A DNA stretch of 64,000 bases from a bacterium D16-51 (GCA_003612285.1 RAYE01000015.1:1-64000), one strand, 5' to 3'; counted from the stretch's first letter, positions 41,482 to 50,384 are shown. Notes: generated by a model not told the origin, from the sequence alone. Translations and numbers: made by a program.

Positions 41482-44088
41482 CTATATCATATCCTGTATT
41501 AACCCTTCAACTCTCCTGACTTCCTCATAAAATTCCCGTGCTGAAATAAGCTGGCATCCCTGGCCACGGATGATCAGCTGCTCCAGGCCATCAGAAGTTG
41601 CCACAGTCACCTGATAATCATGGCCAATCTGATGCGCCAGTTTTTCAATATACTGGTCTGCAGTCTCTGCTTCCTTTGTATAAACCACATGGATATTATG
41701 GTAATCTGTCATCTTTCCAATACTGCCTTTCACCCTGTAAGCATCAAACACAAGTATCAAAGTACATTTTACATATCCCTGGTAATTACATAAAATATCC
41801 ATCAGCTTACTCCGTGCTGCGTCAATATTTACTTTAGCAAGTTCATTTAACTCTTCCCATGCAAATACAATATTATAACCATCCACCAAAAGATAACGTT
41901 CCTTTGACTTTTTTGCTGCCGTCTTTCCTTTCCCCGCATCCACGACCCTCTTCTGTGTCTTTTTATAAGGATTCCTGACGCCATTTTTCCGGTTTGCACC
42001 ATTTGCCCTGTCAAGGATTTTTGTAACTTCATCCTCCCCCATAAAATATTCTTCCTTTGCCGGCGGAACCTGAACCTGCCATTCCTCTACCCCTTCTCCT
42101 GGCTCTTCCTGCCTCTCTGCCGATAAAGGTAAATGCATATAATTCTCGACCTCATACCATGGTACAACAAATCCAGCGCCATGGCTGCAAAATACAGAGC
42201 CTGTTGGGTTTTCAACATCAGATTCCGGGTCATAACTGCTAAGTTCCAACACTTCTTCTGTATTATGGCATGGAAAATACCCTTTTAATATACAATTCAG
42301 GCGTCCAAGCCCTTTTGTATAAGAAAATACCTCCTGCTGGTAGTTACGCATCGCAGCAGCCGGCGCCGTCCCTCTTAACACCGTAAGCTGCCCTGCCTGC
42401 TCTGGAGCCTCAAAGCTCCCCTGAAACCTTTCAATATCAGACATTGCCCTCCCCACCATATCATTTGGAACCTCCAGGCAATATTCATAATACGGTTCCA
42501 AAAGAACGGATTCTGCTTTCATCAGCCCCTGGCGCACAGCACGATAAGTTGCCTGCCTAAAATCCCCGCCCTCCGTATGTTTTAGATGCGCTTTTCCTGC
42601 CACAAGCGTGATACGGACGTCTGTTAATGCTGCCCCCATCAGTACGCCCGGATGTTCCCGTTCCTCCAGATGGGTACAGACCAGCCGCTGCCAGTTCCTG
42701 TCAAGCTTGTCCTCACTGCAGGCAAAAAAAACCTGTACACCGCTTCCTGCCTCTCCCGGCTCTAAAAGCAAATGTACCTCAGCGTAATGCCTTAACGGCT
42801 CAAAATGCCCAACTCCCTCCACGCAGTTCTGGATTGTTTCTTTATATACAATTTTCCCTTCGCCAAAATGGACATCTACATGGAAGCGTTCCCAGATTAA
42901 ACGCCTCAAAATCTCTATCTGCACCTCGCCCATAAGCTGTGCCTGTATTTCCTGCAGCGTTTCATTCCAGGATATTTTAAGTTCTGGCTCTTCCTCTTCC
43001 AATATCCTAAGCTTTGGAAGAAAACTGTTAGCGCTGCAGCCCTGTGGAAGTTCTAAAGCATATGTTAAAACTGGTTCTAATACAGGAAGCGCAGAAGCTT
43101 TTTCAGCCCCCAGCCCCTGGCCTGCATATGTTTTTGACAGCCCTGTCACCGCACAGACCTCCCCAGGCTGCACCTGATCCACTGTTTCAAAATGTTCCCC
43201 TGAATAAATACGGATTTGGTTTACCTTTTCCTCCCATACCTCTTCCCCACCATGCGCAGACTGTTTATTTGTAACTGGCTGCTTTACGAAAAGGCTGCCC
43301 CCTGTCACCTTTAAAAAGGTTAACCGGCTGTTTTTCTCATCCCTTGCGATTTTAAAAACCTTTGCGCCAAATTCCCCAGGATATTTCGGAGCTCTGGTAT
43401 ATTTTGCAAATCCTGCCATAAACTCTTTTACCCCTGTCAATTTAAGAGCCGAGCCAAAATAACATGGGAAAAGTTTTCTTTCCTGAATCAGGCGGCAAAT
43501 CTGCTCTTCTTCTATAACGCCATTCTCCAGATAGGCATCCAAAAGCAATTCATCACATATGGCAATCTCTTCATAAAAGGACTCTTCCCCTTCCCGGAAC
43601 AAGACACAATACTCACTTAACTGCTCTTTCACTTCACAAAGCAAAGGTTCCTCCTCCACTCCCTGCTGGTCCATCTTATTGATAAATAAAAAAACCGGTA
43701 TCTGATAACGATCCAAAAGCCTCCATAGAGTAGCCGTATGCCCCTGTACGCCGTCCGCCCCACTAATCACCAGCACTGCATAATCCAGAACCTGCAAAGT
43801 CCGTTCCATCTCTGCCGAAAAATCAACATGGCCGGGCGTATCAAGCAAAGTAACTGTCTTGTCCTCCAAAGTAAAAACAGCCTGCTTTGAAAATATCGTT
43901 ATACCCCTCTCACGTTCCATCTCATTTGTATCTAAAAACGCATCCTGGTTATCTACCCTGCCCTGCCTCCGAATTACCCCTGCGGTATATAAAATTCCCT
44001 CCGACAGCGTTGTCTTGCCAGCATCTACATGGGCAAGCAAGGCGGTACATATATTATTTGACGGTTTATTTTCAGATGTGTCTGTCAT
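41482..44088 (-). CDS. Tet(M)/EF-G-like translational GTPase fused to a YacP/Rae1-type NYN nuclease domain
   Basis: An 868-residue cytoplasmic protein. Residues 1 to about 640 follow the plan of ribosomal protection proteins: G1 AHVDAGKTT (19-27), G3 DTPGHVDF, G4 NKMD, then EF-G-like domains II to V. A polar linker (about 650-728, rich in K/R/E) leads to a C-terminal NYN/PIN-like domain (729-868) with acidic residues in VDGYN (Asp736), VFDAYR (Asp782), ETADQYIE (Asp811) and ATSDGLEQ (Asp833). Classical Tet proteins end near residue 640. B. subtilis Rae1 (YacP), of the same NYN family, cleaves mRNA in the ribosomal A site. Ribosome rescue or mRNA cleavage is inferred; tetracycline resistance is not supported. 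Confidence 0.85.
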   Translation of the reverse strand: MTDTSENKPSNNICTALLAHVDAGKTTLSEGILYTAGVIRRQGRVDNQDAFLDTNEMERERGITIFSKQAVFTLEDKTVTLLDTPGHVDFSAEMERTLQVLDYAVLVISGADGVQGHTATLWRLLDRYQIPVFLFINKMDQQGVEEEPLLCEVKEQLSEYCVLFREGEESFYEEIAICDELLLDAYLENGVIEEEQICRLIQERKLFPCYFGSALKLTGVKEFMAGFAKYTRAPKYPGEFGAKVFKIARDEKNSRLTFLKVTGGSLFVKQPVTNKQSAHGGEEVWEEKVNQIRIYSGEHFETVDQVQPGEVCAVTGLSKTYAGQGLGAEKASALPVLEPVLTYALELPQGCSANSFLPKLRILEEEEPELKISWNETLQEIQAQLMGEVQIEILRRLIWERFHVDVHFGEGKIVYKETIQNCVEGVGHFEPLRHYAEVHLLLEPGEAGSGVQVFFACSEDKLDRNWQRLVCTHLEEREHPGVLMGAALTDVRITLVAGKAHLKHTEGGDFRQATYRAVRQGLMKAESVLLEPYYEYCLEVPNDMVGRAMSDIERFQGSFEAPEQAGQLTVLRGTAPAAAMRNYQQEVFSYTKGLGRLNCILKGYFPCHNTEEVLELSSYDPESDVENPTGSVFCSHGAGFVVPWYEVENYMHLPLSAERQEEPGEGVEEWQVQVPPAKEEYFMGEDEVTKILDRANGANRKNGVRNPYKKTQKRVVDAGKGKTAAKKSKERYLLVDGYNIVFAWEELNELAKVNIDAARSKLMDILCNYQGYVKCTLILVFDAYRVKGSIGKMTDYHNIHVVYTKEAETADQYIEKLAHQIGHDYQVTVATSDGLEQLIIRGQGCQLISAREFYEEVRRVEGLIQDMI

Positions 44089-44095
44089 CGAAAAT

Positions 44096-44140
44096 GCCCC
44101 TTTCTGTGCTATAATGTTTTATTATAGCACAGAAAGGGGC
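44096..44140. promoter_or_regulatory. 45-bp palindrome before the GTPase-NYN gene
   Basis: Perfect 20-bp arms (44096-44115, 44121-44140) with a 5-base centre. On the minus strand the left arm contains TATAAT and the right arm contains the ribosome site AAAGGGG, 8 bases before the ATG. It can be an operator spanning -10 to the ribosome site, an mRNA hairpin hiding that site in readthrough transcripts, or the GH127 terminator. Confidence 0.55.
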
Positions 44141-44178
44141 ATTAGTCGACAAATCTTGTTTTCTGCAAATGCCTTCAA

Positions 44179-46206
44179 CTATCTGCGGACCCATACCTGC
44201 ATTTCATTTTCACCACGGTTTGCCCACACATAATAAGGCACAAAATGAAGCGCCACCTTCTCCTGCTGAGTTTCCCCCACAACGTGGTACAGCCATTTAT
44301 CCTCTGTATGCACCGGCTTCTGGCGAAATCCCTCTAATGTAATTGCCTTTATAACATTTTTTCCAATCTCCTGCTCTGTAACCTTTGCTTTTGAATCCAC
44401 ATCCAAGCTAAGAAGATGTAAATCCTTTCCATTATCTGCCTCTTCCAGGCAATAGACAAAAGGCCCGCGCATCACAGCGGCTTTCCCTGCATCTTCCCGC
44501 ACACGGCTGTCTGCCTCCAAAATCCGTACTTCCATAGGAAAATCAAGTTCTGCAGACTCCTCTTTTGTCCATTTTTTCCTGATATAAAGATACCCATTTT
44601 CCAGCCAGGTATCAGCATTTTCGATACCTTTTGCCTGATATTCCCTGCACCAGCCAGGAATACGCACTGCAACTGTAAACGGCTCTGGCGTTCCCTTTAC
44701 CTGCACACGGATTTTACCATCCCACGGATAACCAGTAGTAACAGAAACCTCAACAGTTTCCCCATGCAGTTCTTTATATACCCTGCTGCCCATATACAAA
44801 TGAATATACAAAATATCTTCCTTTTCCGTATAAGCGTAAGAACCGATAGAACTAACCAGCCGTGCCAAATTAGGCGGACAGCAGGCACAGCCAAACCATT
44901 TTTGCCGGACAGGCTTCACATGGGATTTACGTTCATCCAAAGAACATGCCTCTGGTACAACCTCCAGGGGGTTCACATAAAAAAAGCTCCTGCCATCCAG
45001 CGCCATGCCGCTTAAAACAGTATTATATAAAGCAAGTTCCATCACATCCGCATAATTAGAATCTGGTTTTATCTGCAGCATCCTCCTTGCCCAGAAAATA
45101 AGGCCTATTGACGCACAAGTTTCTGCATATGCCGTGTCATTTGGAAGGTCATAGGAATAAGAAAAAGCCTCTCCAATGTGGGTCGCACCAACACCGCCTG
45201 TAATATACATTTTCTTGGAGACCATATTATCCCACAATCTTTCGCAGGCATTGTAAAGCCCCTCATTCCCATAATGTCTTGCAAGATCCGCCATTCCGGA
45301 ATACAGATACATCGCACGCACTACATGCCCCGTCACTTCATTCTGTTCACGCACCGGCAAATGCGCCTGATAATAAAAATAGCGCAAATCCTCTTCATGC
45401 CCTTTCTCTATTTTCCAAGAATTCCTTTCCTGATCAAAATAATACGGCTTCTTTCCCCGCTCATTCACAAAAAAATAACTCAGTTCCAGGTATTTTTTCT
45501 CTCCTGTCACCTCATACAGACGTACCAAAGCCATTTCTGCAATCTCATGCCCTGGATACCCTTTACATTTTCCTTCCCCATCCCCAAAAAAGTCAGAAAT
45601 ATAGTCTGCAAACTTCTTTGCCGCATTTAAAAGTTTATCCTTTCCAGTCGCCTGGTAATATGCTATGGCTCCCTCCGCCAAATGCCCAAAGCAATACAGC
45701 TCGTGATGGTCCCGGAGATTAGAAAATGCCATATTTTTTCCATTGATAATATAATATGTATCCAGATAACCATCTTCCTGCTGTGCTGCACATACAATGT
45801 CAATCGCATCATCTGCCTGCCGTTCCAGCTCTTTATCTGGATGATACACTAAAGAATATCCTACTGCTTCAATCCACTTATAAAAATCACTGTCCTGGAA
45901 AACAAAACCATAAAACTTGTCTTCCAAATGCCCCGAATCCTCCGGCAGCGCCTGAAATCCCCGGAACGTATACTCTGGCTCTTCAAAAGCCTTCCCCTGT
46001 TCCTTCCTTTTTTCATTCTGCTTTCCGGCCACTTTAAAATTATGCATGCAGAAACTTGGCTCTGCACCTTCCACCCTGTCATTTAATGCCTCCCATTGGT
46101 AGGGAATTATCTCTTTCCGCACCAACTCCATTTTCCTTTTCCAAAAATCATCTGTGACTTGGATTTTATCCAATGAAACAGGTACAGTATATTTGTTTTT
46201 CTCCAT
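44179..46206 (-). CDS. Glycoside hydrolase family 127 (beta-L-arabinofuranosidase-like)
   Basis: A 675-residue cytoplasmic enzyme. The alpha/alpha-barrel carries GHLAEGAIAYYQATG, HEIAEMALVRLYEVTG, and the Cys-rich motif QKWFGCACCPPNLARLVSSI that holds zinc and the catalytic cysteine in the HypBA1 type enzyme. C-terminal beta-sandwiches follow. HypBA1 releases L-arabinofuranose from plant hydroxyproline glycans; the true substrate here is not established. The start MEKNKYTV follows AAGGAGAAGG. No transporter or other glycosidase is adjacent. Confidence 0.88.
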   Translation of the reverse strand: MEKNKYTVPVSLDKIQVTDDFWKRKMELVRKEIIPYQWEALNDRVEGAEPSFCMHNFKVAGKQNEKRKEQGKAFEEPEYTFRGFQALPEDSGHLEDKFYGFVFQDSDFYKWIEAVGYSLVYHPDKELERQADDAIDIVCAAQQEDGYLDTYYIINGKNMAFSNLRDHHELYCFGHLAEGAIAYYQATGKDKLLNAAKKFADYISDFFGDGEGKCKGYPGHEIAEMALVRLYEVTGEKKYLELSYFFVNERGKKPYYFDQERNSWKIEKGHEEDLRYFYYQAHLPVREQNEVTGHVVRAMYLYSGMADLARHYGNEGLYNACERLWDNMVSKKMYITGGVGATHIGEAFSYSYDLPNDTAYAETCASIGLIFWARRMLQIKPDSNYADVMELALYNTVLSGMALDGRSFFYVNPLEVVPEACSLDERKSHVKPVRQKWFGCACCPPNLARLVSSIGSYAYTEKEDILYIHLYMGSRVYKELHGETVEVSVTTGYPWDGKIRVQVKGTPEPFTVAVRIPGWCREYQAKGIENADTWLENGYLYIRKKWTKEESAELDFPMEVRILEADSRVREDAGKAAVMRGPFVYCLEEADNGKDLHLLSLDVDSKAKVTEQEIGKNVIKAITLEGFRQKPVHTEDKWLYHVVGETQQEKVALHFVPYYVWANRGENEMQVWVRR

Positions 46207-46323
46207 TTTCCTTCTCCTTAGGAACCGCCGCAAAACAGCATCACTTATAACGGCAAATAATCATTTTTTAGTATAGCATAATCAGATAGCAAAATCTATC
46301 CATTTTCTAACAGTTCCAGATTA

Positions 46324-46354
46324 AGTTATCTATTCGCGGCCATTCTAAACATCA
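46324..46354 (+). repeat. TATTCGCGGCCATTCTAAACA repeat
   Basis: Bases 46330-46354 match 48975-49001 (tattcacggccgctctaaac, acatg) with few changes; both belong to the GTTACTATTCACGGC family. Confidence 0.5.
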
Positions 46355-46364
46355 TGGACAAGCA

Positions 46365-46393
46365 TTGCTTTTTAACCAAAAATCTTCTATACT
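46365..46393 (+). promoter_or_regulatory. Sigma-A promoter of the TtcA-like gene
   Basis: TTGCTT (46365-46370), 17-base spacer, TATACT (46388-46393), 27 bases before the start codon. Confidence 0.6.
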
Positions 46394-46420
46394 ATTTACA
46401 AAAACGGAGGAAAAACTGCT

Positions 46421-47305
46421 ATGAGCGATTCCAACAGCAGTACAAGCAATAATACAGAAAACAGCGGAAGGCATTCTTTAGCGGAAATCGAAAAAAGCAT
46501 CCGCAAGAAATTCCATAAAGAACTCTTTTCCAAATTTGCCAAGGCTGTTAAAACATATGAGTTAATACAGGAAGGGGATAAAATCGCAGTCTGCATTTCA
46601 GGCGGGAAGGACTCCATGTTGATGGCAAAGCTTTTCCAGGAACTGCAGCGGCACAGGAAAGTACATTTTGATTTAGCATTCCTTGTAATGGATCCTGGTT
46701 ATAACGAATTAAATCGAAAAGCGATTGAAGACAATGCATCCCATCTTTCCATCCCGATTACAATATTTGAATCCAATATTTTCGATGCTGTATATAATAT
46801 TGAAAAATCACCCTGTTACCTTTGTGCAAGAATGCGCCGGGGATACTTATATAATCACGCGAAACAGCTTGGATGCAATAAAATAGCATTGGGGCATCAT
46901 TTTGATGACGTAATCGAAACCATTTTGATGGGAATGCTCTATGGAGGGCAGGTCCAGACAATGATGCCAAAACTCCACAGCAGCAACTTTGAAGGCATGG
47001 AGCTAATCCGCCCCATGTACTTAATTCATGAAGAAGATATTAAACATTGGCGTGATTATAACAGACTGCACTTTATCCAATGCGCCTGCCGCTTTACGGA
47101 AGCCTGTGCCGCCGCTGGTACAGACAGCCAAATGTCCTCTAAACGCATGGAAATCCGTCAGCTCATTGCAGAATTAAAAAAGAAAAACCCGTTTATTGAA
47201 AATAATATCTTTAAAAGCGTGGAAAATGTCAGCCTGAACACTGTAATTGCATACAAAAAGGATGGAGTAAGACATCATTTCTTAGACGATTATGAAAAAG
47301 ATTAA
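46421..47305 (+). CDS. TtcA/TilS-superfamily tRNA thiolation protein
   Basis: A 294-residue PP-loop ATP pyrophosphatase. ATP loop CISGGKDSMLMAKL, the CxxC pair in SPCYLCARMRRG and the GHHFDDVIETILMGM motif match TtcA-like enzymes; a further Cys cluster lies in FIQCACRFTEAC. TtcA uses an Fe-S cluster to thiolate C32 of tRNA. Clostridial homologues are divergent, so the modified base is uncertain. The N-terminal Ser/Asn-rich 20 residues look disordered. GGAGG precedes the ATG. Confidence 0.8.
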   Translation: MSDSNSSTSNNTENSGRHSLAEIEKSIRKKFHKELFSKFAKAVKTYELIQEGDKIAVCISGGKDSMLMAKLFQELQRHRKVHFDLAFLVMDPGYNELNRKAIEDNASHLSIPITIFESNIFDAVYNIEKSPCYLCARMRRGYLYNHAKQLGCNKIALGHHFDDVIETILMGMLYGGQVQTMMPKLHSSNFEGMELIRPMYLIHEEDIKHWRDYNRLHFIQCACRFTEACAAAGTDSQMSSKRMEIRQLIAELKKKNPFIENNIFKSVENVSLNTVIAYKKDGVRHHFLDDYEKD

Positions 47306-47372
47306 AAAAGGAAACATTATTTTCTATCCTGCATAAAATAAACCAAATCAAAATAAATAACAGAGGAATTTT

Positions 47373-47858
47373 ATGCAAAGCAAAACAATATTCTCCCTTT
47401 CTACATTAACTGCCACCCCTGATGCTTACGCAGTCATACAGGGCGGCAGCTCCTTTCCTGACTTAACCGGAATTGTCAACTTTTACCAGACAAACTGGGG
47501 AATGGGGCTTGTCATAGAAGCGGAATTTGCAAACCTGCCAAACACCACTGCAAACGCTCCCCGCTTTTTAGGCTTCCATCTCCATGAAAATGGGAATTGC
47601 AATGACAATTTTACGAATACCGGTATGCACTACAATCCTACCGAGGCAGATCATCCCTATCACCTGGGGGATTTCCCATCTATCCTTAACAGCAATGGAT
47701 ATGCATACCTTGCCTTTTATGACGGTTATCTTTCCCTCCCGGCTATTTTGGGACGCTCCGTCATTGTGCACAGCCAAAGGGATGACTTCACCTCACAGCC
47801 ATCCGGCAATTCCGGTGATAAAATTGCATGCGGCATTGTCCAAAAAACAAATGCCTAA
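47373..47858 (+). CDS. Cu/Zn superoxide dismutase-like protein without signal peptide
   Basis: A 161-residue protein with the SodC fold. Candidate ligands are complete: His69 and His71 (GFHLHENGNC), His86 (GMHYNP), His94, His97 and Asp100 (DHPYHLGDFP), His133 (VIVHSQRDD); the disulfide pair is Cys76 and Cys153. The zinc loop is shorter than usual and the active-site Arg before ACG is Lys150. Bacterial SodC is normally exported, but no signal peptide or lipobox is present. The stop overlaps the convergent ROK gene by 4 bases. Confidence 0.75.
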   Translation: MQSKTIFSLSTLTATPDAYAVIQGGSSFPDLTGIVNFYQTNWGMGLVIEAEFANLPNTTANAPRFLGFHLHENGNCNDNFTNTGMHYNPTEADHPYHLGDFPSILNSNGYAYLAFYDGYLSLPAILGRSVIVHSQRDDFTSQPSGNSGDKIACGIVQKTNA

Positions 47859-48799
47859 TTTAATACCATACGGACTGCCCCATACATTCCCGCATCATTT
47901 CCTAACTCCGCAAGGCGGAATTCCTTATTCTGCAAGGCAAACATAACATTTTTCTCATACTCTTTTTTAATAACCTCCGTAACTGACGGACCGTTTTTTG
48001 ATATGCCCCCGCCAATTACAAAAGCATCCGGATCTACTACAGCGGCAACATGCGATAATCCAATCCCCAAATACCATGCAAATTCTTCTACCGCCTCTGT
48101 TGCCAGTTCATCCCCCGCTTCATACTCCCTGAAAATTTCACGTCCGGTTACCTGTTCACACTGTCGCAGGGTAGACGGCCTGTCCGTCTCCTTTAACTTT
48201 TCCGCTGCAATGCGCATTAACCCTGATGCAGAAGAATACTGCTCAAGGCATCCTTTCTTACCGCAGCCGCAGGTAAGGCGGGTTTCCTTAGGATTTACTG
48301 TTAAGTGGCCAATCTCCCCGGCCGCGCCATTTTTTCCTGTCAAAATTTTCCCATCTATAATAACGCCGCCGCCAACCCCTGTACCCAGCGTTACCATAAC
48401 AATACTCTTAAACCCACGGCCGCCGCCACGCCACTGCTCACCCAGAGCCGCTACATTGGCATCATTTCCAACCTTAACTTTCTCAACCCCGGTCAGTTCC
48501 CTAAGTTTGTCTGCAACTGAAAAAATCCCCCATCCCAGATTTGCGCATTTCAATACCCTGCCATCTTCCGTAATCGGTCCTGGGACGCCTATTCCAATTC
48601 CAAGAACATCTTCTGTCCCGATTCCCTTTTCCTTGCTTTTTTCATTAATTGATGCAGCAATATCCGGTAAAATCAGTTCCCCCGAATTTTCTTTCCTTGT
48701 AACAATCTCCCACTTTTCCAGCATCTCTCCCTCACTGTCAAAAAGCCCCATCTTAACTGAAGTTCCACCAAGATCCACACCATAAATATACTTTTCCAA
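47855..48799 (-). CDS. glk: ROK family glucokinase
   Basis: A 314-residue sugar kinase. The phosphate loop GVDLGGTSVKMG, catalytic-site VGNDANVAALGEQWRGGGRG, MVTLGTGVGGGVI and the ROK zinc motif CGCGKKGCLEQYSS are present. No DNA-binding domain, so it is a kinase rather than a NagC-type repressor. A TTG start (MEKYIYG) is chosen because AAAGGTGG is 7 bases upstream. Confidence 0.88.
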   Translation of the reverse strand: MEKYIYGVDLGGTSVKMGLFDSEGEMLEKWEIVTRKENSGELILPDIAASINEKSKEKGIGTEDVLGIGIGVPGPITEDGRVLKCANLGWGIFSVADKLRELTGVEKVKVGNDANVAALGEQWRGGGRGFKSIVMVTLGTGVGGGVIIDGKILTGKNGAAGEIGHLTVNPKETRLTCGCGKKGCLEQYSSASGLMRIAAEKLKETDRPSTLRQCEQVTGREIFREYEAGDELATEAVEEFAWYLGIGLSHVAAVVDPDAFVIGGGISKNGPSVTEVIKKEYEKNVMFALQNKEFRLAELGNDAGMYGAVRMVLN

Positions 48800-48846
48800 A
48801 ACATTACCACCTTTCTTTTGATTTTTATGCATGCAGCCGTCCTAAG

Positions 48847-48880
48847 AAGCTGTTAAGAATTAATTTCTTAACAGCTCCTA
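48847..48880. repeat. AGCTGTTAAGAA inverted repeat upstream of glk
   Basis: AGCTGTTAAGAA and TTCTTAACAGCT are perfect 12-bp arms with 5 bases between; flanking CCTAA/CTCCTAA links it to the AGGAACTGT family. Confidence 0.5.
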
Positions 48881-48969
48881 ACCGAATACATTTGTAACTC
48901 TATTGTAATAAAATACCAGTAAAAATTCAATCCTTATTCCGATTATTTTTTGCCCTTGTAAGAGTATGT

Positions 48970-49001
48970 AGTTACTATTCACGGCCGCTCTAAACAACAT
49001 G
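48970..49001 (+). repeat. GTTACTATTCACGGCCGCTC repeat
   Basis: Second full copy of the sequence at 46324, and related to 28761 and 51598. The stretch 48881-49188 otherwise shows no gene. Confidence 0.5.
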
Positions 49002-49188
49002 CATCTATTTTGAGATTCAACAGTTAATTGATGCCATTGACCTGATATAAAACAGCCCCGACACTATAACCCTTAACGTGAACCACATTTATACAATATA
49101 ATTTCGACAGGTAAGTAATGTATATAATACTTCTAATCCTTTCCATAACTCCCCATTATTTTAACAAAGAAAGGGAAACATTATAAAA

Positions 49189-49365
49189 ATGCATTTTGCT
49201 TACTACAACCAATGCAAGAACAGAATTAATATTACTTTTGTGGACAATTCTCTTCTATTTCTATCCTGCACTGAAGTTGAAAAGGATCTTCATACCACTC
49301 CTAACTCTCAAAAGCTTATTGATAACCTTGTAATTATATCACCTCCACGTACATCCTATTATTGA
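49189..49365 (+). CDS. Short unknown open frame beside the DpnI gene
   Basis: A 58-residue frame (MHFAYYNQCKNRINITFVDN ... VIISPPRTSYY) with a GAAAGGG site 11 bases upstream, its stop overlapping the convergent DpnI-type gene by 7 bases. Composition looks protein-like, but no family is recognised. It may be noise or the start of a lost neighbour. Confidence 0.25.
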   Translation: MHFAYYNQCKNRINITFVDNSLLFLSCTEVEKDLHTTPNSQKLIDNLVIISPPRTSYY

Positions 49366-50138
49366 TTTTTTCTATAATGTCCTCTTCCAGTGAATTCTAT
49401 AATTCCATTGTTCCTTAGCATTTGTAACTGCTGCCGTATTTTATCTTTTACATAATGATTATCCGGATGTTTAATTGTAAGCATCTCTTCAAATCTATAC
49501 ATCTGTTCAAGTGTAAAGTCTTTACCCTCAATCATATTAATGCAGTTCAACACATCCAAAGTCCATCCTCTTGCATCAAGCTTACTACTACGTAAAAACT
49601 CTGTTCTATGTACTTTTTCAATTATCTGTTTAATAGGTATTTCTTTCTTATTCTGAACAATAAAGATTCTTCCCTCATTCGGAACACGGTTCAATAGAAT
49701 ATTACAACCTATCCAACCAGCTCGTCTTGCTGTATCTGCCAAAGGTTTTCTCTTTTCTATTATCTCTGGAGAGAAAAAGTACTTGGGTACCATAACAAGG
49801 TTTTCAATTTGAAGATTACTTTTGTTATAATGCAAAAAGAAAAAATTTGGATTGTTTATTGAAGTTATTCTTTCTATCATCGTATTATATGCTCCATCAT
49901 TAACTTTATTGCTAATGAAACCGCCTTTACTTTTTAATTCATATTCTTCTCTACAAAAAGGACAGAAAAAATCCGCAACTGGTCTATTATTCTCAAAACA
50001 AGAAACATATTGATTCCCACAATAAGGACAAAACATGTTATTATTAACCCACGTTTCGGTTATCAACCTTATTTTCTGAGCATTGCTCGTATATTGTTCT
50101 GCACTTCTTCCATCCATCTGTAAATTCAAAATTATCAC
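49359..50138 (-). CDS. DpnI-type methyl-directed restriction endonuclease
   Basis: A 259-residue protein that follows Streptococcus DpnI almost end to end as recalled: the zinc-binding FCPYCGNQY and FFCPFCREEYELKSKGG, catalytic PD-(D/E)XK residues in RPVADFFCPFC and EEYELKSK, TARRAGWIGCNILLNRVP, SRGWT-like DARGWTLDVLNCINMIEG, and the C-terminal winged helix IRQQLQMLRNNGIIEFTGRG. DpnI cleaves GATC only when adenine is methylated, so it needs no protective methylase but excludes Dam-modified DNA. Start is GTG at 50138 or TTG at 50129. Confidence 0.9.
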   Translation of the reverse strand: MIILNLQMDGRSAEQYTSNAQKIRLITETWVNNNMFCPYCGNQYVSCFENNRPVADFFCPFCREEYELKSKGGFISNKVNDGAYNTMIERITSINNPNFFFLHYNKSNLQIENLVMVPKYFFSPEIIEKRKPLADTARRAGWIGCNILLNRVPNEGRIFIVQNKKEIPIKQIIEKVHRTEFLRSSKLDARGWTLDVLNCINMIEGKDFTLEQMYRFEEMLTIKHPDNHYVKDKIRQQLQMLRNNGIIEFTGRGHYRKNQ

Positions 50139-50231
50139 TCCAATACTGTTTGATAAAAGACACTATTAAACTGAGTCTTAATTTTTTCTATATTTTCTTT
50201 CTATAATTCAATCAAAGTGCAACTTCTCTTC

Positions 50232-50384
50232 TTATTCAGTGAGCTGCACTTCAACAAGAAAACATCTCCCCTTCAATACTCCAGCCTCTTCTTTAAAATC
50301 ATCCAATGTATAGCAAAAACAATCATACAACGCAAACGCTCTTGTTCCGCCTTTATTTAATTTTATATCTAACCAGGGGGATCG
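50232..50384 (-). pseudogene. Coding remnant upstream of the DpnI-type gene
   Basis: A frame without a start codon reads WLDIKLNKGGTRAFALYDCF then CYTLDDFKEEAGVLKGRCFL, VEVQLTE. It looks like the C-terminus of a truncated gene, ends 94 bases before the DpnI-type start, and runs in the same direction. Family not recognised. Confidence 0.3.

Noticed and set aside
41482-44088. Annotation of the GTPase as a tetracycline resistance gene
   Set aside because: Overall plan is Tet(M)-like, but the sequence is divergent and carries an extra nuclease domain; nothing visible supports drug resistance.
48003-48785. Plus-strand open frame of 260 codons
   Set aside because: Antisense to the ROK kinase with intact catalytic motifs; Pro/Ser-rich and without a start signal.
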